Positions 20,896 through 32,137 of a stretch of 64,000 bases of DNA are shown one piece after another. A program made the translations under genes and the position numbers. The notes under the pieces are model-generated. The model was not told the origin of the DNA and did no database searches. It worked only from the letters and a program-made list of their open reading frames with translations. How positions within the stretch are numbered: the stretch's first letter is position 1; the number at the start of each line of letters is the position of its first letter. This DNA is from Dichetophora obliterata (taxonomy: Eukaryota; Arthropoda; Insecta; Diptera; Sciomyzidae), in NCBI GenBank assembly GCA_963920525.1, contig OY986440.1:20608187-20672186 (forward strand), written 5' to 3'.

Positions 20896-21388
20896 TTATA
20901 CATCAGTGATGCCCAGCTCCTAACTCTTTCCAATCTTTTACAACAACTTCAATATTTTCATGATTTTTGTAATTCGCAGAATTCAGTTTGCAATTAAAGC
21001 CTCGCTACTTAATTTCATTGCTTTTGTTCTTTCGAACCATCGAAGCGTTTGCTTGTTGTTATTTTTGTTCTTTGCACCATCGAATGCCGCGGTTTTGCAC
21101 TGTTTTGGCATTCGCATTGTAGACGTTAACAACATGCTTCTTATTCTTTATATTTTTCGTTGTGCGAATACACATTGAGAAAAAGTTATGAAATTTTTGT
21201 AGGTGGGTACTTTTAATATTGCATCAGAATAAATTATTTTTGTAGGAGTTATAAAAATAGTACTCTTGAAAATGGAAAGAAAATATCTTGTAGAAAACTG
21301 GGAGTTTGGCTATTTTTTCATAGATAATAAAAGATTCAGAAGATTCTAATCTTATTAATATAACACTTTAGTTAATAACAAAACAGTA

Positions 21389-22504
21389 ATTTTCTCAAAT
21401 TTCTTTTTTTATTTGAAAGTACAATCCTTCCGGTTAATAATAGAAAATAATTTCATTCAAATGGCTGCCTCAGCTGGCCATGCAGTAGCCTACACGATCG
21501 GTCCAATTTTTAAGCACATTATCGATTGTGTGCAGCTGTATTTCACCAATGTCTTCACGAATATTGTCCTTTAAAGCGTCAGTTGGCTCTGGCTTGTCGG
21601 CGTAACACTTATCTTTGAGGGCACCCCACAAATAATCGTCCAACGGTGTCAAATCGCGGCACGTAGCGCCGTCCTATTGAAACCAAATGTTGCCAATATC
21701 CTCCTCTTCAATTTTTGTGAACAAAAATTTGTTCAACATGGCCCGATAACGATCGCCATTGACTGTAACGGCCACTCCTTGCTCTCTTTCGAAGAAAAAT
21801 GGCCCAATTATGCCTCTTGACCAAAATCCGCACCAAACAGTGACTCGTTTTGGGTGCAGCGGCTTTTCAATGTATGCGTGCGGGTTTTCTGTGCCCCAAA
21901 TGCGACAATTTTGCTTGTTTACATACCCGCCAAGATCAAAATGAGCTTCATCTGAAAAGATGATTTTTTTTTTTTTGGCAAAATCAGCATCTTCTGCGAA
22001 AACGCATTGGATGGTCAGTTGGCTTCAACTCCTGAACAAATTGGACTTTGTATGGCGTCATACCAAGGTCTTTATGAAAAATTCGTCTCAATGATGTCTC
22101 CGAAAAGTTCAATTGTTGAGAACGACGGTAAATTGATGTTGATGGCGCTTCACGCACACTTTCTGCCACAGCAGCAATATTCTCGGATGTACGCACTGCT
22201 TTCACGCTTTGGTTTATCGACGAGGATGCCAGTTTCTTTCACTTTTTTCACAAGATAACGAACAAACGGAACTGACGGTGCTTCTCTTCTTCCAAAATCC
22301 GTACGCAATTTTCGCACACATTCTGCAAAATTACCATGATTTTCAAAGTAATGTCGCAATATTTCCCAGCGTTTTTCAAGCGTATACACAACCATATTCG
22401 TTCAGCGGAAGGATAAAACAAATTATCAAATCAGACATGAGCTAAGTTTTACCATACACGAAATAAGCACTAGTTGAAAAAAAAAAGTTAGATGGCGGAC
22501 CCTG
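21389..22504 (-). mobile_element. Mariner-like element (HTH + DDD), copy 1, one end missing
   Basis: The right terminus GTTAGATGGCGGACCCTG with TA at 22505-22506 matches the intact TIR of the copy at 24650-25569. The opposite end stops at 'tttctcaaatttcttttttt' and has no TIR. Internal deletions and a frame change break the transposase. Confidence 0.78.
21470..22395 (-). pseudogene. Mariner-like transposase with DUF4817-type HTH, broken
   Basis: Reading from 22395, MVVYTLEKRWEILRHYFENH begins the N-terminal HTH domain, continuing to LVKKVKETGILVDKPKRE. A second HTH region then follows in another frame (RSQQLNFSETSLRRIFHKDL, about 22040-22205). The catalytic core follows in pieces: the complement of HFDLGGYVNKQNCRIWGTE near 21910-21950, WFQ-stop-DGATC near 21680 (a TAG replaces a Gln codon before the second catalytic Asp), and a ~100-bp deletion to DLTPLDDYLW with the third Asp. 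It ends NWTDRVGYCMAS at a TGA. The protein would cut DNA at TA sites. This copy is dead. It preserves the HTH part that copy 2 lacks, so the two are complementary deletion derivatives of one family. Confidence 0.8.
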
Positions 22505-22647
22505 TATAAAGTATAAAACAAAAAATAAAAAAAGGAAATCTTTAAACCTCCACGTAGTTAAAGCTGGGTAAATCAAAATGTATTCTGACTAGCAAAACAC
22601 TGAAACATTTGTAATTACTTAATTCATTATTTTTACAGTGTACATAT

Positions 22648-22956
22648 TAGGGCGGGTCAAATTCTGGCTCAGCGAAATTCGTAAAATACATGTAATTTCA
22701 AGACTTTTTCTCCACTACAGCATATACAAATTCTGAAAAAAAGCTGTGCGGACTTTCGTAAATAGATTCATACACATACATTCATACATTCATATTTTAT
22801 AATTGAGAACAAAATCTATTTACGAAAGTCCGCACAGCTTTTTTTCAGAATTTGTATATGCTGTAGTGGAGAAAAAGTCTTGAAATTACATGTATTTTAC
22901 GAATTTCGCTGAGCCAGACCTCCAAAAAATTCGTCCATACAAATTGACCCGCCCTA
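22648..22956. mobile_element. Palindromic hAT-type MITE with 8-bp target duplication
   Basis: TAGGGCGGGTCAA at the left and TTGACCCGCCCTA at the right are perfect inverted ends. Arms of about 110-140 bp are almost identical (e.g. AAAGCTGTGCGGACTTTCGT in both orientations), with a ~40-bp loop. The left arm lacks ~28 bp present in the right (ttcgtccatacaaatt part). GTACATAT flanks both sides exactly (22640-22647, 22957-22964). Confidence 0.92.
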
Positions 22957-23116
22957 GTACATATACATAGGCTCGCTGTCGTGGATTTTGCCAGCATTAG
23001 AGTTATTGGTAATTCGTCATTGCATCCAGAATTTTAAATTTGTTTGATGTTATTGCTTTTTGTTGTTGTTGTTTTTGCACTCTTCAAATAATTTTTGTGG
23101 GCATCGCTGTAATACA

Positions 23117-23357
23117 AGAAAAAATAATACGAAAATAAAAATATACAGATTTTATTTCGAATTACATTCGGAGTTAAAAAAAAGGAACTTCGGTTTAACC
23201 GCACCACTTTATTTTTTTTTTAATGAATCAAAAATTAAATCACTTTTCAAGTTTAATTATAATCGTTCCTACATAATCTGTAAAATTTCTTACTTTTTTT
23301 AAAAAAGATTATAATGCTCACTTCTTTTCTGAATCTGATGAAAACTATTTTTTTTAT
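23117..23357. other. Spacer, no gene seen
   Basis: AT-rich with long T runs. No supported feature. Confidence 0.4.
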
Positions 23358-23750
23358 TTTTTTTTAAAAAAAGATCCAAGAACCAAGGCATGTGCCTTAT
23401 ACAAACAAGGTTTGGTCTTTGGCCTTAAAGGAAAGGGATAGATTTATTTAGAGGAATTGATTGGAACCATACGAGAATTATTGATTAGGCTAAATAACCT
23501 TGAAAGACAATTTGAATTGCTTTTAACCGAGGCTAGTGTTATGCCTTAACCTCGTCAAGCATTTCCAGCCCTTAGTTGTTGCTGTCCTTTCATTTTTCAC
23601 AATTTATTTGTGAATTTTTTTTAGGTTTCCATAATTCTTAAATGTAGGAAATAACAAAGAAAGTGAAAAGAACCATGCCCGAGCCCGGATTCGAACCAGA
23701 GACCTCTGGGTTGATAGCCTAGCGTACTCTCCGCTAGACTGCAAAGGCCG
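23358..23750 (-). mobile_element. tRNA-derived SINE, near full length
   Basis: Reverse orientation: A/T tract, GATCCAAGAACCAAGGCATG, GAGGCTAGTGTTATGCCTTA, and a tRNA-like head whose complement reads CGGCCTTTGCAGTCTAGCGG at 23750 downward. The anticodon-arm region is less decayed than in the 7.36-kb copy (complement CTAGGCTATCAACCCAGAG). Confidence 0.86.
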
Positions 23751-23751
23751 A

Positions 23752-24594
23752 CAATTTATTTTTTCTTGTTCCAATGTTACAGACTTTTTTCCAAAAAACC
23801 ACCTTTTTCTACCACTGTGTGACGATTTAAATGGACGACACCTAAGCAGCTATCAAAGAAGGAGAATCCTATTTTCTAGAAGCATAATCCTATTTTCTAA
23901 GGGAGAAAAAGGTCAACCTGCAATTAAAAACCTGGTCGCAAGCAACCAACATGCCAAGTTTTATTTAAATCCATTTAAAAGTGTTCGCTTGAACAGACAG
24001 ACAGACTAAAAAACAGACAGAAAAACAATTTAGCAGGTGGCATTTTTTAATTTCACATTATTAAAAATGTTTATATGCAGCTAAATTAAATTCATATCAG
24101 GCAAAATAATTCTTCTTCTACACATCGATCGTAAAGAGTGCGTTAGCAGCAGAGCAATAAACACTGCAGCCAGATCGATACAAAGATGATTTAAGCAAAT
24201 ACCATGTGCTTCACTGAACCTTAGCGCACCGCTCAGGCATTACCTAACATGCTTGTGCATCTGACTAATCTGGTCTATCTGTGTTCTATGTGTTTTTGCC
24301 ACAAACATTGATCTACAGTGGCAGACAGTAATACAGTTAGTCATACAGTGGTCATCACCAATCTATACACATCTCTTGTAGATTGTTTGCTTGGATGCCT
24401 GCCTTCAACAAGTACGCTGGAGAACACAGCAAACATAAATAAAATAAATTGTGTTTACATTTTTGAAGTCAGTCCAGAACTGTATAAATATTATTGCTCT
24501 TAAAAAAAAAATATTTATCCAAGTATACAGAGTACATAAATCGCTACAGAAACAACATATGAGTAAAACTTGGTTATGCACAGTAAAAAAAAAC
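23752..24594. other. Spacer, no gene seen
   Basis: No coherent frame. Contains small duplications (aatcctattttcta twice at 23866-23900; acagacagac near 23995-24010). Confidence 0.4.
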
Positions 24595-24649
24595 ATTGAC
24601 TGGAGTCGATGTTAAAATAACCCCACAGCTGCTTATATTCGTGCACGTA

Positions 24650-25569
24650 AAGGGTCCGCCAAATAACTTTTTTTTTTTTGAAAATTCTATAAAAAAAAAC
24701 TACTAAATATTTTTTCAAATTTCTTTTTTTATTTGAAAGTACAATCCTTCCGGTTAATAATGAAAAATAATTTCATTCAAATGGCTGCTTCGGCTGGCCA
24801 TGCAGTAGCCTACACGATCGGTCCAATTTTTAAGCACATTATCGATTGTGTGCAGCTGTATTTCACCAATGGCTTCACGAATATTGTCCTTTAAAGCGTC
24901 AATTGTCTCTGGCTTGTCGGCGTAACACTTATCTTTGATGGCAACCCACAAATAATAGTCCAACGGTGTCAAATCGCAGCTCCGAGGTGGCCAAACGACA
25001 TCAGCTCTGCAGCTGATAATGCGATCTTCAAAAACAGGGCGGAAAACATCGAGTGTAGCTTCGGCTGTGTGGCACGTAGCGCCGTCCTGTTGAAACCAAA
25101 TGTTGCCAATATCCTCCTCTTCAATTTTTGTGAACAAAAATTCGTTCAACATGGCCCGATAACGATCGCCATTGACTGTAACGGCCACTCCTTGCTCATT
25201 TTCGAAGAAAAATGGCCCAATTATGCCTCTTGACCAAAATCCGCACCAAACAGTGACTCGTTTTGGGTGCAGCGGCTTTTCAATGTATGCGTGCGGGTTT
25301 TCTGTGCCCCAAATGCGACAATTTTGCTTGTTTACATACCCGCCAAGATCAAAATGAGCTTTATCTGAAAAGATGATTTTTTTGACAAAATCGGCATCTT
25401 CTGCATCAAAGTAATGTCGCAATATTTTCCAGCGTTGTTCAAGCGTATACACAACCATATTCGTTTAGCGGAAGGATAAAACTAATTATCTGTCAAGTCG
25501 GACATGAGCTAAGTGTTACCATTCACGAAATAAGCACTAGTTGAAAAAAAAGTTATATGGCGGACCCTG
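24650..25569 (-). mobile_element. Mariner-like element, copy 2, with both TIRs
   Basis: Left end AGGGTCCGCCAAATAACTTT and right end (read inward) CAGGGTCCGCCATATAACTT. TA flanks at 24648-24649 and 25570-25571. The element is 920 bp, short for a transposase-bearing mariner because the segment between the HTH and the catalytic core is deleted. It is inserted in the dispersed repeat 24595-26020. Confidence 0.88.
24754..25458 (-). pseudogene. Mariner-like transposase, internally deleted but open (234 codons)
   Basis: The ATG at 25458 starts MVVYTLEQRWKILRHYFDAE, the first part of a DUF4817-type HTH. At about residue 18 it jumps to the catalytic core (ADFVKKIIFSDKAHFDLGGY). The acidic triad is visible: Asp32 in IFSDKAHF, Asp125 in FQQDGATCHTAE and Asp162 in RSCDLTPLDYYLW, with 36 residues between the last two. 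SDKAHF has Lys where family members (including the sibling copy's expected sequence) carry Glu, and SCDLTP has Cys where Arg/Cys vary. The frame is otherwise uninterrupted to the TAA. It could encode a DNA-binding-deficient fragment, but most of the DNA-binding domain is gone, so self-mobilisation is unlikely. The frame was preserved across the deletion. Confidence 0.85.
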
Positions 25570-26020
25570 TATATTCAAAGTTTTGAATGTTTTAAAGGCA
25601 ACTCCCGTCATTTTGTATGGGAGATGGACGTGGTTATCTTACAACTTTTTTATATCAAACTCAAAGTACATTTGAAGTATTGAAATTTACGTGTAAAATA
25701 ACATGTCAATGATTGTTTTTTTCTTTTTTGCAGAATATATAATGGTGTTGCTATTTTGATGGCGTCACTTTGTATGGGATGTGGTAGAATGAATTTTCAG
25801 TTAATGTGCCAAATTTTAAACGTAAAGTTAAAAATCAAATTTGATGTGCAGAATTTTAAGTCATTTAATAAATTATTGTGGAAGTTTAGTTTTTATCTGA
25901 TTCTGCTCATTTTCGACCTTGATATTTATTTGTTGATATTTAAAACGATAGCTTCAGAGTTACAGCAACAATCGTCAACACTGACAGCTATGCCCAAATC
26001 GATTAAGGAGGTGATGCTGA

Positions 26021-26792
26021 GTAAAAAAAAAAAGTTATAGATAAAAAGTCTTGCCCAATTCAGAGAATTTTGCAAATTGTTTAATCCAAGTCAAAAATCA
26101 ATTCTGTTTGTTGCAACGTAACGCCAGTACATATTTTTGTTTATATCTTTTAATCCTTAGAATCGGTTGTTGCCATTGTTTTTACTTAATATAGTGCTAC
26201 TTAATTACTACGCAAATATAAAAAATCTTTTGAAAAATTAGACTTTTTCATGCTTTTGTAAATATTTCTTCGTACAAATTGCACGTAACGCCAGTTGGGA
26301 AATGCCCAAATACAAGAAATATTTTGTATTCAAAATGCAAATAACTGTGTCGTTTTGTAAGGGATTTCTTATTCTGGACTTCACAATATTGAGCTGGCTG
26401 AACGCTCGTGCAACATCAGCGTTAAACTAAGGCAATTATAACAGATACAGTGAAAAGTTTGACAGTTCCTCAAAAATAAAATATTCAGACATCCTTATAT
26501 TTAAGTACTTTAAACCAAAAATCAGTTGTATGGTTTTTTTTATGGTCATTGCTACAACCACAAATTTTCAAAAAAAGCAAAATATTTTCTTTTACTGCTT
26601 GTAAAAAATCCGCCGAAAATTCCGCCAGCGTATTTTTAATAATTTATCCTGAAAAATGACATCAAATTCCGCTTATTTGGCGGGAAATCCGCTGATCTGG
26701 CAACAGTGTGTGGGGTATAAATTTTATATAACAGCAGTAAATAGAGATTAAACAGAGCACTCAAAAGTAATAATTATTTTTTTATATATTAT
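26021..26792. other. Spacer, no gene seen
   Basis: Two copies of 'cgtaacgccagt' (26117 and 26285). 'gatctggcaacagtgtg' near 26695-26711 resembles a hAT end, but no partner was identified. No coding frame. Confidence 0.4.
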
Positions 26793-27228
26793 TAAAGGGT
26801 TTTCTTCTCCCACTGGAATAGCAACCTTGACGTTGGTGTGGGGGCTTAGGTCGCTAGAATGCAGTGGGCTGGAATGACGGAAGCGCAAGCTTCTGACAGG
26901 GGTCCTAGGTCATACAGGTCGCTGCATCCTGGCGATGCACTAGTAGCTATTCACTCCTACCCTATATCCCCTTTTCACTCCCCATACCCTCCCTATCCTT
27001 CCCATATCTCACCTCTCTTATCCCACACCTAGTCCCTCCGATGGGCCGAATCAAGGTGTTATGCGACCCGTGCCGAGGATGTGCTAGGCTGGAGGCCCAT
27101 TAAAAATAGTCCAGTCCCAAACGGAGCGTACCGGATACCAGGAGCCCTCCGGTACTATCCAGCCTTACTCGCGCACAGGGACCTCTGTGGGGGTGGACCT
27201 TCCTTTGTCCCACACTCGTGGGAATTAT

Positions 27229-28529
27229 ATGGAAGAACAAAGTAATAAAAACAAACAAAAAGCACCAGCGGCCGCCTGTGGACACAATGAGGAGCAATCC
27301 TCACTGCGTGCCGCCAGCAGTCACACCTCCCCTATGGTTGGAGCAGGCCATAGCGGTTGCAAAGCTACTGCCAAAAATGTCACCGGGACGGGAGCAGGCC
27401 TGGGTATAAAGACAACTACTGCCAAAAAATCCACACTACTGCGCAGGGGTGCCATAGTCGATGCAGACTCGGACCACGATAGCGCAAACTCAGTTGAGGA
27501 CAGGCTTCTCCTCTCTCCGGATAAGTCAGCGGGTTCCAGCTCCTCTCGCAAGGAAGGGCCCAAGACCAAGTCAAAGGAGGGGTTGAAGGCCAAGGCCAAC
27601 TACAAAGCGGCCCTTAAAATCTGCAGCCGGCTGTCAGGCAAGAAATCTCTCTTCCAAAAAGAAGGAGTCGCTCGCCTGGGCTAAGCTATAGGTGGAAGAG
27701 GGTCGCATACACTTCGCTAACAGACCAAGCTTTGCACCTACGACTTCGCAGTTCGCGAACAAAGTAGAAGAGCAGGCTGCTCAAAAACGCCAAAGATCGG
27801 TGGAAAGTGCGAAAGTCGGAGCTCCAGCAAGCAAACGACAGAAGCAGAAACCGACCACAAACACAATCCCGCAGCCTAAACAGGAGGTAAGAACCAAGGC
27901 CAGTGACGTGACTAAACGACACCTGATCGTAGCACTGATCGACCGGAGTGATGCCCAAGGCAAAATGACTCTTGAGAGATGGAAATCCGTAGAGATGAAG
28001 CTTCTCGAGGTGATGTTCGTGAGGTTGGAAGCCCAACCTGACGCTCCCATGCCCACATTCGATGGAGCAGGCTGGTGCCCAACTGGAAGTAGTGGACAGG
28101 ACTAGTATCCCGTCCCTGCCAAAAGCGAAGGTACTCTTCCCAAGAGTAGTGCCGCAGGAGTCCGCACTGAAGCTTCTACAGAAGCAAAATCCGGACGTGC
28201 CAACAGCTGATTGGAGGGTGTTGAAGGTTGCTGATCCACTACCTGATAGTAGCGAGGGGCAGCACTACATCCTCCAAATCAACAAGGAGGCAGAGGATAT
28301 CCTCTACGCGCGTTACGGGAAGATGGCGTGGGGCGTTGGTAGTGTTTATCTGCGCCTCAAAAAGCGCCACCCCAAGGACAACAACAGCAACACACTAGAG
28401 TCCGGAGAGGTGGAAAAAGACCTCGGCCTAGAAGCCGTGACCGACGCTGCCCAAGGACTCAGTCTGGAAGATGCGGGTGACGGAGGCACACTCACAAAAG
28501 TTGACCCCGTAAAGGAACCTTCAGCCTAA
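27229..28529 (+). pseudogene. LINE ORF1 (gag-like), frameshifted
   Basis: The likely start is the ATG at 27229 (MEEQSNKNKQKAPA). The N-terminal part is Ser/Lys/Gly-rich and low complexity (SSSSRKEGPKTKSKEGLK), as in many non-LTR ORF1 proteins that bind element RNA. A frame change in the A-run at 27655-27660 leads to a frame with one TAG (27689-27691), followed by HFANRPSF and the basic stretch KRQKQKPTTN. A second frame change near 28050-28065 leads to the last frame, ending in EPSA at the TAA (28527-28529). The C-terminal part (VLKVADPLPDSSEGQHYILQ) resembles the gag region that in this group precedes zinc knuckles, but I do not see CCHC motifs. The stop overlaps the ORF2 start as TAATG, a stop-restart arrangement. 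Confidence 0.75.
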
Positions 28530-31500
28530 TGGAGTTGAAGGTCCTTCAAATAAACCTGCATAAATGCAAAACCGCCAGCGCAAAACTCCTTCTCGTATTG
28601 GAGGAAGGAGGCTACGATATGGCTTTAGTACAGGAGCCGTGGATTGCCTCAGGCAACGCGGTATCTGGCCTAAAGTCACAAAACTTCAATACGTTTTTCG
28701 CAACAACAGTAAGTAGAACAAGAACAGCCATCCTTATAAGGAAAGGCATCTATACTTATCTAATGTCTCATTACAGCACTGACAATCTCACCGTTGTGGC
28801 GCTAGAGGGCGACGCGGACGAGCCGATCCTGGTCGCCTCATGCTACATGGCGCAAGACGTCGACGCACCACCAGACGAGCTGCAAAGAATGGTAGCAGTC
28901 GCCGGCGGGAAGAACCAAGCAGTTGGTGAGTCCCTACTTAACTTTATTCTACAATATAAACTTAGCGTAGCTAACGTCGGTGAGGAACCCACGTATGTAG
29001 GCCCCACCTCGTCGAACGTGTTAGACCTAACAATATCCTCCGACAACAACACTCTGGTCACAAATTGGAGGGTGCTAGCACAGCCCTCCTTCTCGGACCA
29101 CAATTATATTAGCTTTAGTATAAGCTTTAACTACACTCCAGCTCAAAAGATCTTTAGAAGCCCCAGAAACATTAACTGGAACCGCTTCAGAAGCATCATT
29201 GAGACCAAATTACCAGCTACTAAACAAATTAATACGGAAGAGGGCATTGAAAGGTCACTGAAGATTCTCTCGGCCCATCTTCTCAAGGCCTATCATGCCT
29301 CTTGTAAGCCCACGCGAACAAAGCGTAAGATCAGACCACCATGGTGGAGTCCGAATCTTACAGAGCAAAGACGCGACCTAAAAGATTTCTTTAAACTAGC
29401 TAAAATAGCTGACCAAGAGGAAATATGGGGGGAATACAAATGTAGGCTCAAACTTTTTAAAACAAACGTACGCAGAGCAAAAAGACACTCGTGGAAGAAC
29501 TTCTGCTCAAACATAGAAAAAACTGCGGACACAGCAAGGCTCAGAAAGCTACTCTCAAAGCAGCCCTCCATTCAGAGCCAGCTACGCAAAGACAATGGCC
29601 AGTGGACGGAGAGCAGTCAGGAATCCCTCGAGGTGCTTTTAAATGCGCATTTTCCTGGTTGTACCGAAGCTCCTAGCACTGCTACAATACGAGGGCACAG
29701 GACAACCCGGCTACAGGTTCCACACGACTTAATAACGTCGGACGGCATCGTATGGGCTATAAACTCGTTCTCGGTATACAAATCTCCGGGACCAGACGGT
29801 ATAATTCCTGCCATGTTGCAATCGCGAGTCGTCCCATGGCTGAAGAATATATTTAACGGATGCATCAGGCTAAACTATGTACCTGTGGCTTAGAGGACAG
29901 CGAGAGTTATATTCTTACCGAAGGCACGTAAGAGCAGCCATCCATGTCCGAGAGACTACAGGCCAATAAGTCTGACCTCCTTTGTACTCAAAACGCTCGA
30001 AAAACTGATTGACTTGCACCTAAGAAACAATTCAATCCAGTTATCAACCAACCAGCACGCATACACGAAAGGGAAATTGGTTGAAACGGCACTACATTCT
30101 CTAGTAGTAACCATAGAAAAAGCCCTCCACCACAAGGAATACGCACTCGGGGCGTTTCTAGATATCTCAGGTGCATTCAACAATGTATCAACCACCGCAA
30201 TCCTTAGTGGATTACGTGCAATAGAGGCACCACCGGCAATAAACCTTTGGTTAGACAAGTTGCTAAGCTGCAGAAAGGTGCGGGCTGAGTGGGTCACTAA
30301 ATCCATGGTAAGGGAAGCTCGCAGTGGCACACCCCAGGGAGGGGTCCTCTCGCCACTACTATGGAATCTTGTAGTTAATGAACTACTCGAAAAGTTCGCA
30401 GGTAGAGCCCCGAGGATAACTGCCTATGCAGACGACATAAGCATTATTATAGTAGAGAAATGTCTATCAACAGTAAGCTCCATAATGGAGAGCACACTCA
30501 AAGATGTACTTAGATGGTCAAATTCAGTCGGTCTTAGTATTAACGCAGAGAAAACGGATCTGGTTCTGTTCACGAAAAGGTACAAGATACCACAGTGGAT
30601 ACCACCGAAATTGAACGATATACGTCTCATACCGAAAACTCACACAAAATATCTAGGAGTCGTCCTGGACAGCAAGCTGTCATGGAAAACCAACGTGGAA
30701 GAAAGGGTGAAGAAATCCACCATTGCACTATACACATCCAAAAAGATGCTAGGCAGTACTTGGGGTCTCTCACCCTTTCTGATGCACTGGATCTATGTAA
30801 CGGTAGTGCGTCCTATTCTACTCTAAGGGATTATTGTGTGGTGGCCGACTGTGAACAAATCAACATTCCTCAGGCACTTGGAGAAAACTCAGCGGCAGGC
30901 AGCGCTATGCATCACGGGGGCACTGAAGTCAACTCCAACTAAAGCGCTTGAAACGATTCTAAGTATGGACCCCCTGGACATACACGCAAAACTAATAGCC
31001 GGAAAAACGGCACAACGCCTTACGGCAGCAGGCAACATGCACATTCAAAATTTTGGACATTGTACAATCGGAAAGGATCTACTTAGTAGCACGGACTACA
31101 TGGTACCTCGCACGATAGTCAATTCCAAAGTACGAACTCTTCTGGGACCAAATGACTGGTGCAAAGGTATAGAACAAGCACAGCAGGCGGTCAACATATT
31201 TACCGACGGCTCCAAAATGCCTACGGGGGTAGGTGCGGCAGTGTATTGCGCAGAGCCTAATATAAGGCAGCCATATAAACTGCCGAACCACTGCAGTATC
31301 TTTCAGGCGGAAATATTTGCCATAAGGAAGGCTGCTGAGATAGCCCTCAGCATGGACACACAACAGTCTTACATCAACATTTTCGTTGACAACCAAGCGG
31401 CGATCAAATCTATGCGCTCCGCTAGCATCAAGTCCAAAAGTGTCTTGGCTGGCAGAGATGCACTAGATGCACTATGCGCTTCGAAAAGAGTGCGCATCTA

Positions 31501-32035
31501 CTGGGTCCCTAGCCACCAGGGCATTGAGGGAAACGAGATGGCAGATGGTTTAGCAAAGGAAGGCGCCGGGCTGGAATCAGAACTCGCAGAACATGTACTT
31601 ACTCCGCTACAAGAGTTGTACAGGAACCTCGAAAGAAGAGCCACACTAGCAGTGAATCGTAGATGGAAAGATACGACAACGTGCAAAATCTCGAAAATCA
31701 TGTGCAATGCACAATGCGAAAAACGAACTCTGTTCATCTTGGCATGCCCGCGCAAAGATTGCAGGACACTAGTGGGCATGCTCACTGGTCACTGCATGAC
31801 GGCAGCCCACGCGAGGAAGCTTGGCATCACCACGGATGACAACTGCAGGAAGTGCAAGGAACCGGGCACAGTGGAGACCCTGGAGCACCTACTATGCACA
31901 TGCCCCGCCCTACTTAGATCGAGACTAAAATACCTAGGCTCATCGACATTCCCGTCGCTTAAAGATGCAGCCAGGGTGTCTCTAGAATCCCTCCTAAGGT
32001 TTGCGAACTCAACGCAAATCTTTAAAGACTTTTAA
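28529..32035 (+). pseudogene. LINE ORF2: APE endonuclease, reverse transcriptase, RNase H (two nonsense codons, one deletion)
   Basis: One reading frame of 1,168 codons. The endonuclease begins MELKVLQINLHKCKTA with QINLHK and VQEPWI (metal-binding Asn/Glu). SDHNYI, the C-terminal Asp-His, is present. The block with the catalytic Asp-x-Asn and His pair is deleted: GGKNQAVGESLLNF joins directly. RT follows with YRPISLTSFVLKTLEK, AFLDISGAFNNVS, GTPQGGVLSPLLWNL and the catalytic AYADDISI (about codon 632). RNase H has FTDGSKMP, QAEIFAIRKAAE, FVDNQAA and SHQGIEGNEMADGLA, so all acidic residues and the His are retained. A C-terminal Cys/His cluster lies around CPRKDC...CRKC. Nonsense codons are TAG at 29891 (where Trp is expected) and TAA at 30824 (where Tyr is expected). 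Otherwise the frame is intact, so it is a young, recently killed copy. Confidence 0.92.
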
Positions 32036-32119
32036 AACAAACACAAAGGTTCCTTTTGTTCGCTACCGGTACCACTAAGGACCTGAATTGGTCTATTTGA
32101 GCCTTCACGAAGGCATCCG

Positions 32120-32137
32120 GCTTAACCTAACCTAACC
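32120..32137 (+). repeat. CCTAA-type 3' tail of the LINE
   Basis: The element's 3' terminus is TTAACCTAACCTAACCT instead of an A-tract. Tandem-repeat tails are known for I and LOA-group LINEs. The unit happens to equal the complement of the arthropod telomere repeat TTAGG. Only about three units are present. Confidence 0.8.

Larger units (their letters stand above)
20904..23109. mobile_element. Possible hAT-type shell around a mariner element and a MITE
   Basis: CAGTGATGCCCA at 20904 and the mirrored TGGGCATCGCTG ending at 23109 form hAT-like ends (11 of 12). The flanking octamers TTATACAT and TAATACAA agree at six of eight positions, so the target duplication is only approximate. The interior holds the mariner copy at 21389-22504, the palindromic MITE at 22648-22956 and non-coding AT-rich DNA. 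Confidence 0.4.
24595..26020. repeat. Dispersed 'GGGGT-ended' repeat, copy 3, split by a mariner element
   Basis: Head 'gactggagtcgatgttaaaa' with 'ccccacagc' at 24598-24635. The repeat resumes at 25572 after the mariner insertion with units around CGTCATTTTGTATGGGAGAT (25608) and CGTCACTTTGTATGGGATGT (25765). The tail 'aggaggtgatgctgagta' is at about 26005. Confidence 0.65.
26804..32137 (+). mobile_element. Full-length LOA-type LINE with RNase H
   Basis: A 10-11-bp target duplication (T)AAAGGGTTTT flanks it (26793-26803 and 32138-32148), so both ends are present. The order is 5' UTR (26804-27228), gag-like ORF1 (27229-28529), ORF2 with endonuclease, reverse transcriptase and RNase H (28529-32035), and 3' UTR ending TTAACCTAACCTAACCT rather than poly(A). 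It is visibly richer in G+C than its surroundings. Two nonsense codons and one internal deletion in ORF2, plus frameshifts in ORF1, disable it. RNase H plus APE endonuclease places it in the I/LOA/R1 group. Confidence 0.92.

Noticed and set aside
22007..22445. Plus-strand frames opposite the mariner
   Set aside because: Shadows of the minus-strand transposase. The same shadow peptides recur at copy 2.
26690..26715. hAT right end CTGGCAACAGTGTG
   Set aside because: No left partner identified.
32120..32137. Telomeric TTAGG array
   Set aside because: Only about three units, and they are the tail of a LINE directly before its target duplication.
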